From Saprospiraceae bacterium (GTDB lineage Bacteria; Bacteroidota; Bacteroidia; Chitinophagales; Saprospiraceae), in contig JANQRV010000153.1 in assembly GCA_028284395.1 (NCBI GenBank), positions 1 to 53,025 of the forward strand: a stretch of 53,025 nt of DNA, in the 5' to 3' direction. The translations under genes and the position numbers were made by a program. Below the pieces are notes generated by a model. That model was given only the letters and a program-made list of their open reading frames with translations. It did not search any database and had not been told where the DNA came from. Below, in pieces: positions 24,016 through 33,200 of the stretch; positions within the stretch are counted from its first letter, which is position 1, and each line of letters begins with the position of its first letter.

Positions 24016-26204
24016 ATGCAGGAGTTACACGCCGTAATTTTCTCAGATTGACCGGCCTGACTGGAGGAGGTTTGCTGTTTGGATTAGAGGGCCTATCAAC
24101 GATTGAAGAGTTTAGAGAAACCGCCTCCTTTCAGCCCAATCGCTTCCTGCTTTTTCAAAAAGACGGTTTTGTCCGACTTTTTTCCGGAAGAACAGAAATG
24201 GGACAGGGAACCAATTCCAGTATCCGGCTACTTGCCGCCGAAGAGCTATGTCTTGAACCGGAAAAGATCCTGCTTGAAATCCAATCTCCCAAAAAAGGCT
24301 TTTGGGTTGGAACTGGAGGCAGCTGGGGAATAGCGGGTTATTATCGAATGGTACGGCCTCTATTCGCAAACGTACGACAAGTTTTTGTAAATGCAGCTGC
24401 AAAGGTGTGGGGTGTCCATCCGGGAGAATGTACAGCGCAGAATGGACACATTCTCCATTCCGAAAGCCAACGAACCCTTCCTTACGCCGAATTATTTGAT
24501 GTTGCTTCATCAATGGAAATGCCGGAGGAAGCTTTCCTGATACCAAAGGAAAATTACCAATACTTAGGAGCATCCCTGCCCAATGACCATTTGCACGATC
24601 AGTTGACAGGAAAGGCAGTTTACGGAATAGACTTGCATATTGATGGTATGCTCTATGCTTCAATTGAACGGTGCCCGATGGTGGGAGGAACACTTAAATA
24701 TCTGGATGACACGGCCACCTTGAAAATGCCGGACGTCGTGCAGGTGATTCCGATCGAAGGGACTGATTGGGGAGCATATAACTACTACCCAGCCGGAGTG
24801 GCGGTGCTCGCAACGAATAGTTGGGCCGCTCAGAAAGGGAGAAAGTTGCTGCAACTGCAATGGGCAGAAGGGAACCAACGCATGGTTGATGATGTCTTCA
24901 TACGGGATACGTTACGGGGAAAGTTAGACGAAGAGGGGGTGGTCTTTCAGTCAAGTGGTCAAATAGAACAAGCTTTTGCGGAAGCAGATGAGGTTTTGGA
25001 GGCTACTTATGAGACTCCCTTTTGGACCCATGGGCCTATGGAAACGATGAATACCGTTGCACATTACCGAAAAAACAGTTGTGAATTGTGGTCGGGGTGT
25101 CACATGCAAACGAGGCTACTGGAGGCTGTTAAGACCATTACGGGCTTTCCTGATTCGAAAATTACCATTCATACACCCCTATTGGGCGGGAGTTTTGGTC
25201 GCCGCCTACTGGTTGATTATGCAATCGAGGCATTATTGCTCTCAAAAGTATGTCAAGTTCCCGTTCAAGTTTTGAACAGTCGAATTGATGAAACCAAATT
25301 TGGACATTTTTTCTCAGGCGGAATGTATCGACTCAGAACCGCTCTTCACAACAATAAACCCCGTGCGATGGAATTGCGCATAGCTCAAATAAGTGCTTGG
25401 GCACAGCGGGAGCCGCAGATGCTCAAAGAGGGGATTGATCATTCTTTAACGGCAGATGTTTTGAGGTATCCTTACGAAATTCCAATCCGGCGACTGTCGC
25501 ATAATCTGGCCCAGGAAATTCAGGTTCCCGTTACCTGGTGGCGTGGAACATATGCCAACACCAATGGCTTCATAATGGAAAGTTGGATCGATGAATTAGC
25601 AATCGCAACGAGAACAGATCCACTGGATTTCAGACTCTCTCTCTTAAATGAAGGGGATCCGATCCTTTCGCTTGAAGAGCAGGAAGAGGTCGATAAACGA
25701 CTTTTCGGGAGAGTCCTGCAAGAAGCTGCCGATCGGGCCGGGTGGGAAAAAAAACGAAAAAGAGATGTTGGAAAGGGTATTGCCGCCTGTTTTACTTTTT
25801 TTGAATCATATGCAGCCGTCGTCGCCGAGGTAGAGCTCATTGGCAGGAAAAGGTTGAAAATCAGAGAAATTACGTGTGCCGTAGATTGTGGTTTTGTTAT
25901 GAATCCCGATGCGGTCAAAGCTCAGGTTGAAGGAGGTATCATCTTTTCTTTGTCAGCGATGTCAGAAGCATCCATTCATTTTGAGCAAGGACAGGTGGTC
26001 GAAAACAGTTATAATGATTATCCGATTCTTACTTACAACAAATGTCCCCAAATCAATGTCCTTTTACTGGAATCTGACAGACCGGTCTGTGGGGTAGGAG
26101 AGTTATCTAATATTCCGACTTTCGCTGCGGTTTGCAATGCCATCTACGATGCTTCCGGAGTGCGTGTGAGATCACTGCCTTTGAGTCAGTATTTTGAGGT
26201 CTGA
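24012..26204 (+). CDS. iorB: Molybdopterin-binding large subunit (isoquinoline 1-oxidoreductase beta-like)
   Basis: A 730-residue xanthine-dehydrogenase-family catalytic subunit. The N-terminus carries a twin-arginine export signal (TRRNFLRLTGLTGGGLLFG), so the folded Mo cofactor enzyme is exported to the periplasm together with its Fe-S partner. Cofactor-binding segments include GRTEMGQGTNSSIR, GTGGSWGIAGYY and GGSFGRRLLVDYA; the catalytic glutamate is in VCGVGELSNIPTFAA near the C-terminus. Such enzymes hydroxylate N-heterocycles or oxidise aldehydes using water. At 730 residues it is close to the usual IorB length. Molybdenum cofactor genes are not in the window. The likely controller is the adjacent membrane LytTR protein. 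Substrate unknown. Confidence 0.9.
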   Translation: MNAGVTRRNFLRLTGLTGGGLLFGLEGLSTIEEFRETASFQPNRFLLFQKDGFVRLFSGRTEMGQGTNSSIRLLAAEELCLEPEKILLEIQSPKKGFWVGTGGSWGIAGYYRMVRPLFANVRQVFVNAAAKVWGVHPGECTAQNGHILHSESQRTLPYAELFDVASSMEMPEEAFLIPKENYQYLGASLPNDHLHDQLTGKAVYGIDLHIDGMLYASIERCPMVGGTLKYLDDTATLKMPDVVQVIPIEGTDWGAYNYYPAGVAVLATNSWAAQKGRKLLQLQWAEGNQRMVDDVFIRDTLRGKLDEEGVVFQSSGQIEQAFAEADEVLEATYETPFWTHGPMETMNTVAHYRKNSCELWSGCHMQTRLLEAVKTITGFPDSKITIHTPLLGGSFGRRLLVDYAIEALLLSKVCQVPVQVLNSRIDETKFGHFFSGGMYRLRTALHNNKPRAMELRIAQISAWAQREPQMLKEGIDHSLTADVLRYPYEIPIRRLSHNLAQEIQVPVTWWRGTYANTNGFIMESWIDELAIATRTDPLDFRLSLLNEGDPILSLEEQEEVDKRLFGRVLQEAADRAGWEKKRKRDVGKGIAACFTFFESYAAVVAEVELIGRKRLKIREITCAVDCGFVMNPDAVKAQVEGGIIFSLSAMSEASIHFEQGQVVENSYNDYPILTYNKCPQINVLLLESDRPVCGVGELSNIPTFAAVCNAIYDASGVRVRSLPLSQYFEV

Positions 26205-26219
26205 GAAACTGTTTTCATT

Positions 26220-27770
26220 TTAGTCCCGTATCACGATTTTTTTTGCTAAGAAAAAATGATCTCCCGAAACCACAATCAGGTAAGTACCACCGGGGGCATC
26301 CCCTAAGTCTAGTAAAAATTGGAATTGTCGGAGCCTTTTTTCCGCTCTAAATGTAGCTATTTCTTGACCTGCTATGTTTAAGACCTGGATTTTAACGATA
26401 CCGAAACGGCCATTCTCAAAGAGAATCTGCATCTGTCTCGACGTTGGGTTGGGAGATATCTGAATATCTTGCCTGGTAGCTTCTTCCGTAACCCGTGTAG
26501 TAACCTCGCAAGGGGTTGTACCAAAAAAGTCATTGTAGGATGCAAAAAACTCAGTGCCCAGAAATTGGGGTAACGTAGCGAGTCCGAACAACATCGTAGC
26601 GTAATCTACCCCCTGAACTTCATTGGCCGTCCAGGTCACGTCGTTTAGGCTTTTGCGCCAAAGGATCAGATCTTGTCCAAGATTGGGCAGGGAGTATATG
26701 CTCTTTCCCGATTGGTATAAATCGAGCAAATCATCCCCTCCCGGTTCATACACGGGAATGAATCCGGCAATGATGTGCGGCGAATAAATCCGAGAAGGAT
26801 TGTCGTTGATGGCATCTGGATGGTAACCAATATTGTTATTAGAACTACCGGCACCAAGCCCCCATTCATAAGATTGGGCAATACCCTGCATATTCCACCA
26901 TAGTGAATCAGCCCGGCGAGCGTTGTTGAAGAAGTTGTGGTAACCATTATCTTCGGTGAAGTAGTGACAGAGATAGTAAGGAAATTGAATTACAAATGAA
27001 GAGAGGAAGCGGCCGGGGGTATCCGTGAGCACGGGAATTCCATTGAAATCACTGGTTGGAAGTTTGGTTGGATCAGCATAAAAATTATTCCAGAGTTCAG
27101 TGGCTCGACCGGGAGCATTCCCTTCCTGCTGGAAGGCGAGCCAGGCAACGATCATATATTCATTGAAGGGCAAAGTGATGGAACCGGTAGTTCCTTCTCC
27201 ATTTGTTTCTATCGTGCGGAAAATCCCGCCTGTGGAAGGGTTGGCTATAGCTTTTGACCAGTCAATAGAACTCCAAAGTTGATCGGTCAGTTCATTAATT
27301 GCTGCATTACTACAAAAATAGGTCTTTGCAAAAAGCGCGCCGCAGGTTAAAATGCCAGTATCGATGGTACTGTATTCAGAATTCCATGCCCGGGCACCGG
27401 TCTGCATATCTATCCAGTGTCGATAGTAACCGGAAACGTTTCGATCGGGATTGAATCCAGGGTTTTGACCGGTAATAGCTTGTAAGGTAGTCAATACTTT
27501 TGCTTCTGCGTCATCGATCCAGCCCATTTGGTCTGCAATACATAGGGATACCAGCCCCATACCAATACTAGCTACACTTGAAGGATGGAAGTCAATTCCG
27601 GCAAACAGCTTGGAGTCGCGGTAAATACCCAGATCGTTCCTGAGCAACTCGAAAGTTTTGAAGCTATTTTTGAACAACAATGGTAAGGTTGGGTCTTGTG
27701 CTTGGTTGAAGCCAGGTATGAACAAAAAGAGAATGAGCAGCCAGGAAAGGGTTCTTTGCTTTAGATTCAT
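26220..27770 (-). CDS. Secreted glucoamylase-like protein with T9SS type A sorting domain
   Basis: A 516-residue exported protein with signal peptide (MNLKQRTLSWLLILFLFIPGFNQAQ). The core (about 30-420) has alpha/alpha-barrel features of the bacterial glucoamylase-like family (PF10091): DFHPSSVASIGMGLVSL, a YYRHWIDMQTGARAWNSEYS block, STIDTGILTCGALFA, LPFNEYMIVAWLAF and a late SYEWGLGAG. The acidic residues in NSEYSTIDTG and NEYM are probable active-site positions. The final 80 residues are a type A sorting domain (QISPNPTSRQMQILF, VKIQVLNIAGQEI, PGGTYLIVVSG), which sends the enzyme out through the type IX system. A secreted polysaccharide-processing role is likely; the glucan is unknown. It is 19 bases downstream of the MarR gene, so it may be the last gene of that transcript. 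Confidence 0.8.
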   Translation of the reverse strand: MNLKQRTLSWLLILFLFIPGFNQAQDPTLPLLFKNSFKTFELLRNDLGIYRDSKLFAGIDFHPSSVASIGMGLVSLCIADQMGWIDDAEAKVLTTLQAITGQNPGFNPDRNVSGYYRHWIDMQTGARAWNSEYSTIDTGILTCGALFAKTYFCSNAAINELTDQLWSSIDWSKAIANPSTGGIFRTIETNGEGTTGSITLPFNEYMIVAWLAFQQEGNAPGRATELWNNFYADPTKLPTSDFNGIPVLTDTPGRFLSSFVIQFPYYLCHYFTEDNGYHNFFNNARRADSLWWNMQGIAQSYEWGLGAGSSNNNIGYHPDAINDNPSRIYSPHIIAGFIPVYEPGGDDLLDLYQSGKSIYSLPNLGQDLILWRKSLNDVTWTANEVQGVDYATMLFGLATLPQFLGTEFFASYNDFFGTTPCEVTTRVTEEATRQDIQISPNPTSRQMQILFENGRFGIVKIQVLNIAGQEIATFRAEKRLRQFQFLLDLGDAPGGTYLIVVSGDHFFLAKKIVIRD

Positions 27771-27789
27771 GGGAGGTGTGATTTGAAAT

Positions 27790-28398
27790 TCAGAGTTGAA
27801 TGGATTGATAATCTTTGCAGTCTATCTGTAATTCCGCAGTCGAAAGCTCTTTTTGCAGGAAAGAACAAGAGTATCTTTTACCATTCTTATTAAGGAAGCG
27901 ACACCTAAAACAAGTCCGCTGGATACTGATCAAACCATCATTTTGTAGAGCATGGATCAATTGTAAGATCTTGTGATAGAACTCGGTTTTGCCGGCTGTT
28001 GTCCAGTGCTGAAATGCAGGTTTCAAGCCGTTGGCAAAGAATGAAACTTCCGATACGAGTTGCTGCCCCTTGGTGCTTAAGTGAATGATGTAGCTTCGGG
28101 TATCCACGGTTTCGGTTTCCTTAAAAATTAACTCCTTTTTTAAAAGTGTTCTTACTGCCTCACTGATGGTTGGTTTGGAGAGGTGAAATTCCTTTGCTAG
28201 ATAAGAAACTTTTCGTTTTTCCTGGTCATGAAACGACAGAAAGATCAGAATTTGAATTTGCAATGGACTTAATTTATGTCGCTTACCCATTTCCCATAGT
28301 GAAACCCGAAAAACCTCTGAGATGCGTTCCAATGCTACGACTAGTTTTGCGTCCAGGTCCCCACTTTGATGTTCTAAATCAAATACCGATCTTTCCAT
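27790..28398 (-). CDS. MarR family regulator with cysteine-containing C-terminal tail
   Basis: A 202-residue winged-helix regulator. The DNA-binding part shows LSPLQIQILIFLSFH, the recognition helix SYLAKEFHLSKPTISEAVRTL and the wing ETVDTRSYIIHLSTKGQQL. After about residue 160 it has an unusual tail with four cysteines, spaced CFRC, then SCSF, then DCKDY. Such a CxxC...C...C pattern could hold a metal or Fe-S cluster or respond to oxidation; this is inference. The ATG at 28398 is chosen; a TTG four codons upstream is the alternative. It ends the lipoprotein-thioredoxin-rof gene string and is the obvious candidate to bind the perfect inverted repeat at 30157-30181. Confidence 0.88.
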   Translation of the reverse strand: MERSVFDLEHQSGDLDAKLVVALERISEVFRVSLWEMGKRHKLSPLQIQILIFLSFHDQEKRKVSYLAKEFHLSKPTISEAVRTLLKKELIFKETETVDTRSYIIHLSTKGQQLVSEVSFFANGLKPAFQHWTTAGKTEFYHKILQLIHALQNDGLISIQRTCFRCRFLNKNGKRYSCSFLQKELSTAELQIDCKDYQSIQL

Positions 28399-28427
28399 GA
28401 ATTGTGTCAATTATGGTCATTCTGTCA

Positions 28428-28703
28428 TCAATTGATGCAGTTGATTGGATGCTGAGCAGGATCTGGAGCAGTCCGCCCATTAATACTGAGAATTTTATCG
28501 AGACGAATCACAGTTTTATCTTCGAGTATCAGAAATTCCTCTTTGTTGATCGTTTGCAGGTCTTTCAACTTCGTGACCCGTTTGTGCAATTTCTGTTCCT
28601 CGTCTTGAAATTCAAGTGTAACCGGACGATTTTGTACAATTGCCGCTTCGAAATGATCGTAAAAGTGACAGTTGATGGGAGTATATGGGTCTTTTGTCTT
28701 CAT
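28428..28703 (-). CDS. rof: Rof-like Rho-binding antiterminator
   Basis: A 91-residue small protein matching the Rof (YaeO) family, which binds transcription terminator factor Rho and blocks its RNA binding. The family signature is clear: YTPINCHFYDHFEAAI at the start (E. coli Rof has YxPINCDxYD), a middle strand VTLEFQDEEQ and the C-terminal LDKILSING. The ATG at 28703 is chosen, since the 11 codons before it, opening with a TTG, are not family-like. It sits 29 bases before the MarR gene, downstream of the thioredoxin-like gene. Rof is best known from Enterobacterales, so its place in a Bacteroidota redox-type operon is notable. Confidence 0.8.
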   Translation of the reverse strand: MKTKDPYTPINCHFYDHFEAAIVQNRPVTLEFQDEEQKLHKRVTKLKDLQTINKEEFLILEDKTVIRLDKILSINGRTAPDPAQHPINCIN

Positions 28704-28733
28704 TTCTAATAAATTCTTTTTTCCTCTTATTAA

Positions 28734-28741
28734 CAAAAATA
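28734..28741 (-). promoter_or_regulatory. Possible internal -7 box (TATTTTTG) upstream of rof
   Basis: On the minus strand TATTTTTG fits TAnnTTTG and lies 30 bases upstream of the rof ATG, in the 72-base gap after the thioredoxin-like gene. No TTG stands about 20 bases upstream, so the call is weak. If real, rof and marR could also be expressed separately. Confidence 0.25.
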
Positions 28742-28775
28742 ATCTTTTTTGTATGGATTGGCGGTATTAGTAGTG

Positions 28776-29336
28776 CTAAAGACGGCCTACGTATGCTTCG
28801 ATCGTCATTTCTATTTTTTCAATAGACCAGTGGCCAAACCATTGCTCAAGCACTTCCTCGTCTTCATCGAATAGAATCATACTGGGAGTCCCCCGTAATG
28901 CATTGTTCCAAAAAGTCAGACCGATGGTTGGTAATAATTGAAGATGCTGTCGTACGTAAGCAGGCATGTCAGCAGAGTGTTCTTGCCATTCCTTCTGGGA
29001 TATCATTTGATCCATTGCTACCGGAAAGTGAAATTTCTCCGGGTAGTTATCGTGTCCATAGTGAGATAATGCAGCCTTGGTCGCGCCAACCATTTTTCCC
29101 GTTTCCAGTAGTGCGGCGGTATTTGCCTCATTGTTGAAATTAAAATCCTCAAACGCAGTCGAAAGGCCAAGGAAGGAGACCCTTTCAGAGAACTTCTCAT
29201 ACAATTGATTGACCATCGGAATGGCGTAGAAAAAACATCCCGGACAATTGATTTGAAAAACGAGGAGGAAGTTGAGTGGCCCCTTGCGAAAAGAGCCACT
29301 CAACTGATTGCCAATTTTTAAATCGAGTTTTTGCAT
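28776..29336 (-). CDS. Thioredoxin-fold protein (redoxin / TlpA-like)
   Basis: A 186-residue thioredoxin-like protein without a signal peptide, so probably cytoplasmic. The redox motif is C31-P-G-C34 in VFQINCPGCFF, and a cis-proline segment GTPSMILFDED follows near the C-terminus, as in peroxiredoxin/TlpA-like proteins. An insertion of about 60 residues between the motif and the cis-proline (NEANTAALLETGK...) is longer than in thioredoxin. It likely reduces disulfides or peroxides; the partner is unknown. Its ATG follows the lipoprotein stop directly with no spacer, indicating translational coupling. Confidence 0.8.
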   Translation of the reverse strand: MQKLDLKIGNQLSGSFRKGPLNFLLVFQINCPGCFFYAIPMVNQLYEKFSERVSFLGLSTAFEDFNFNNEANTAALLETGKMVGATKAALSHYGHDNYPEKFHFPVAMDQMISQKEWQEHSADMPAYVRQHLQLLPTIGLTFWNNALRGTPSMILFDEDEEVLEQWFGHWSIEKIEMTIEAYVGRL

Positions 29337-30086
29337 TCAATGAGTTTGATCAACGGTAAAAGGTAAGGATAAGTCACCGGAGGCCACGCTATAGACATTA
29401 TAAACCCCTAGCATCGGACGATCTTTATCGGAGGCATTAACCTCCATATATACGCTGACTCCGTCATAATGAAAATCGGTCTTGTTGCTCATGCGATAAG
29501 CAGGTACAATAACTTTTATATCTGGTCCCTTCGTAACAACTTGAAACCCCGGAGAGTCCATATACATAGGCATGCCCGGGTTTGTTGGTGGTAACTTAAC
29601 GGTGGCATCCTTCTGATCAAATTCTTTCACCGCTAGTCCACCTGACACTCGTTCATCTTCTTGCAATATCACCCAATGAGGATGCCAGATTAGCCCGTCG
29701 TTGTCAAATTTACGATCGGCGTTTTCATCCCAGAGCGGCGTATCATCAAAATCCGGATGGGAAGTAAGTGCCAGCGCTACGATGCCTTCCGTAGCGGAAA
29801 AGCCGACGTCGCTAGATTGTAAAGTCGTCGGAAAGACATAGCCTACCACCGGAGCGCCGTCCATCTTGCCTATAGCCCTGGGAGTCGATTTTCCCGCTTG
29901 TCCGTCTACCGTTATGGAGAATATCATTAATTCAAGATCTTGCAAATATTGTACTTTGACTCCCTTGATCGCAAAATTAGGGGAGGCCTTAAACCGTTTA
30001 TCTTCATTGGTATCCTGTGCATCACAAGATAATGAAGCAATCATCAAGAAACCGGCAAATAGAATTAGAACAAATGAATTTTTCAT
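29337..30086 (-). CDS. Putative lipoprotein of unknown function, first gene of the MarR operon
   Basis: A 249-residue exported protein. The signal sequence MKNSFVLILFAGFLMIASLSC ends in a lipobox-like SLSC, so lipid attachment at C21 is likely. The mature part is beta-rich, with short motifs such as GLIWHPHWVILQ, MPMYMDSPGFQVV and VPAYRMSNKTDFHYDGVSVYMEV; two histidines and a tryptophan in HPHW could bind a ligand or metal. I do not recognise the family. It is the promoter-proximal gene behind a promoter with a perfect operator-like repeat, and is directly followed by a thioredoxin-like protein, so a role in oxidative or envelope stress is a reasonable guess. Confidence 0.6.
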   Translation of the reverse strand: MKNSFVLILFAGFLMIASLSCDAQDTNEDKRFKASPNFAIKGVKVQYLQDLELMIFSITVDGQAGKSTPRAIGKMDGAPVVGYVFPTTLQSSDVGFSATEGIVALALTSHPDFDDTPLWDENADRKFDNDGLIWHPHWVILQEDERVSGGLAVKEFDQKDATVKLPPTNPGMPMYMDSPGFQVVTKGPDIKVIVPAYRMSNKTDFHYDGVSVYMEVNASDKDRPMLGVYNVYSVASGDLSLPFTVDQTH

Positions 30087-30109
30087 AATAATTATTTTAG
30101 GTAGAAGTA

Positions 30110-30184
30110 CTAACTTTTTTAGTTAAAGAAAATTATTCGATGATCATCAGAGGCAAATATAGTTAGTGTTTCTAACTATATCAA
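30110..30184 (-). promoter_or_regulatory. Promoter with operator-like inverted repeats upstream of the lipoprotein operon
   Basis: On the minus strand, TTG (30184-30182) and TATATTTG (30161-30154) form a near-ideal Bacteroidota promoter with a 20-base spacer. That spacer is almost exactly filled by a perfect inverted repeat: ATATAGTTAG (30157-30166), five bases, CTAACTATAT (30172-30181). A second, inside-out repeat of the same half-site, CTAACT - five T - AGTTA, lies at 30110-30125, in the presumed 5' leader. A bound dimer would block RNA polymerase. The natural candidate is the MarR protein encoded three genes downstream, giving autoregulation of the operon. Confidence 0.75.
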
Positions 30185-30223
30185 GTTTAATCCCTTACTT
30201 AACTCAAAAAGGTTCTCAAAAGA

Positions 30224-33200
30224 TTACCAGGTGTCGATAAATTTTCTTGCGTGATTTTTGCGATCTGTAGGCGGAATGGACTGTAATCCGCTCAATATCC
30301 ATTTTCGAGTGTCAACAGGGTCAATCACTTCATCGATCTCCAGGAATGAGGCCATGTTGAGTGCTTTCCCATTTTCATAAGCATCAGCCACCATCTGGTC
30401 ATAAAGTGCCTTTTGTGCTTCAGGACTTCCGGCCCGTTCCAATTCTTTTCTAAAGCCCAGACGAATGGCCCCTTCTAAACCCATGGCTCCAAATTCGCCG
30501 GTTGGCCAAGAGATCGTGAAAAAGGTAGCGTGAAAACCACCTGCTGCCATCGCCATGGCACCAAGTCCATATCCTTTTCTTAAAACTACGGTGAAAATAG
30601 GTACTTCCAAGGCCGCCCCCATAACAAACATTCGAGAAGCTCGTCTTACGGTTCCGCTCTTTTCGGCATCTGGCCCAACCATAATGCCCGGGGTGTCGCA
30701 CAAAGACAGTATGGGAATGCCGTAAGCATTACAAAGTCGCATAAAACGAGAAGCTTTGTCTGCCCCATCAGAATCGATTGCTCCTGCGAGATGGGCAGGG
30801 TTGTTAGCAATTAACCCCATTGGTTGGCCTTCGATTCGAATGAATGCCGTGATCATTCCGACACCGAAATAGGGCCTGATTTCCAGCACTGAGTTCTGGT
30901 CAGCTAATAGGCTAATGACGTTGCGAATGTCATAAATGCGTTTGCGATTTTCTGGGATAGCTTGCCGTAACTGCCGTTGATCGGCTACTTCCCAATGCTT
31001 TAGGCTACCTTGGAAATAGGAGAGGTATTTTTTTGTGGCAGCGACGGCTTCACTTTCATCTTCAACAAGGATGTCAATGACGCCGTTGATGGTTTGAGAG
31101 CTCACCGGCCCCACTTCAGCAGGATGGAATTTGCCGAGACCACCACCTTCGATCATAGCGGGCCCCCCCATGCCAATGGACGTGTTCCTCGTGGCGATGA
31201 TAACATCTGAACATCCGGCCAATGCTGCATTGCCAGCAAAACAATATCTGGAAACAATACTGATGAGAGGTACCTGTCCGCTCAGTTTGGCAAATTCATA
31301 AAAGGAGGTAATATCTAGCCCGGCTACAGAGACCTGATCGATATCGCCCGGTCGGCCACCTCCACCTTCTGCGAATAAAACCACCGGAAGGCGCCACGTT
31401 TGTGCTAAATGGAGCATCCGGTCTAGCTTTTGATGATTCATGCTTCCCTGCGTACCGGCTAAAACGGTAAAATCGTAGGCTAAGACGATGCTTCGAGCAG
31501 CTTCCTCCGAGAAGAGATGTCCATTTATTTGAGCTAATCCCGTAATGAATCCGTCGGCTGGTGTGTTTTTTTGTAGATCTTCTAGGCTGCGACGATTTCG
31601 CTGAGCGGCAACTGCAAAAGCTCCATATTCACGGAAAGTATCCACATCACAAAGGTCGAGAACATTTTCCCAGGCCGTTCGCTGGCCTCTCTTCCTTCTT
31701 CTGGCAACTGCTTCTGGGCGGTTTTCATCGAGTGTGAAAGAGCGTTTCTGAATGACTTCAGCCAAGTCAGGTCGGATTTCATCCAGGTCGATTATCCGTT
31801 CTTCTTCTGTTTCCACCTCCACCGAATCTGTAATGCGAAGTAATAAGATGACCTGATTTTCCAATAAGACATCACCTGTCCTAACGGCAATTTCTTTGAT
31901 AATGCCCGGGCTGTCTGCATAAATGACATTTTCCATTTTCATGGCTTCTAAAATCAATAATTGTTGCCCTTTTCGAACCGACTCTCCTCTTTGGACCTGG
32001 ATACTGACCACGCTTCCGGGCATTGGTGCCCTAAATGCCCGTGTTCCTTCCGGTAGAGGCGATTCCGGTAGGGGAAGTTTTGTTTCATGGTTTTCGGGCG
32101 TTTCGTGTTTACGGAAAAAAAATTGCCGATGGTTCTGCTCGGTCATGTTTATCAGATTGGATAGTTGAGCATCAATGAACCTAGTATGAAAGCGATTTGC
32201 TCTAAATTTGGAGTTTTGTAGTATATTTTGAAGCAGGGAAAGATTGGTCTGAATACCGGAGATATGGAACTCGCAAGTGGCGCGATAAGCTTTTTTTACC
32301 AGATCCTGAAAATCTGGAGATGGACTGTGACAAATCAACTTAGCCAGAAGGGAATCAAAATTGGGATTGTTTCGATATTGATGATATCCCATAGTATCGA
32401 TTCTGATACCAGGGCCAGAAGGTAATTCAAAAGCGGACAAACTTCCCACTTGTGGCAAAACATTTCCCCCCTCACCTATTTTTTCCATGTTGATTCGAAG
32501 TTGCATGGCCATGGTCCTTGGAATCGGAATCCGGTCTTGGGTCAACCCCTGCTGTAGCAGGGTCTTACCAAGTGCTTGCTGAATTTGAAAACGGACGAGG
32601 TCGATGCCCATCACTTCTTCGGTTACCGTATGCTCGACTTGCAAGCGTGGATTGGCTTCGATGAAATAGAAAGGGGCGTCCGGATATAAGCCCTCAGTGA
32701 GAAATTCAAATGTGCCTGCACTTGCATAGCTCACTGCGCTAGCCATATGCATCGCTGCGTCTACCAGTTGATGCTGCAACTCTCTGGATATACCGGGACA
32801 TGGGGCTATTTCGATCAACTTTTGATTGCGGCGCTGGATGCTGCATTCTCGTTCGCCCAGATGACTGACCAAACCACTTCCATCGCCAATGATCTGCACC
32901 TCAATGTGTCTAGCTACCGGAATGTATTTTTCCAGATAGACCGCATCGTTCCCAAAGGAAGACATTGCTTCTGATTGACATCGGCGAAAGGCTTCTACAA
33001 AATCATCTTTGGGGCTAACCAAACGCATCCCCCGGCCACCACCGCCTGAAATGGCTTTGATCAATACTGTTTCACCGGATAACTGTTCATTCCGAAATGT
33101 CAATGCTTCTTCCAGGCTGGTTGAAGAATTGGTTCCGGGAACCACCGGTACCCCGCACTGCCGGGCAAGTTCTTTGGCTTCGGCTTTGTTGCCAAATAGT

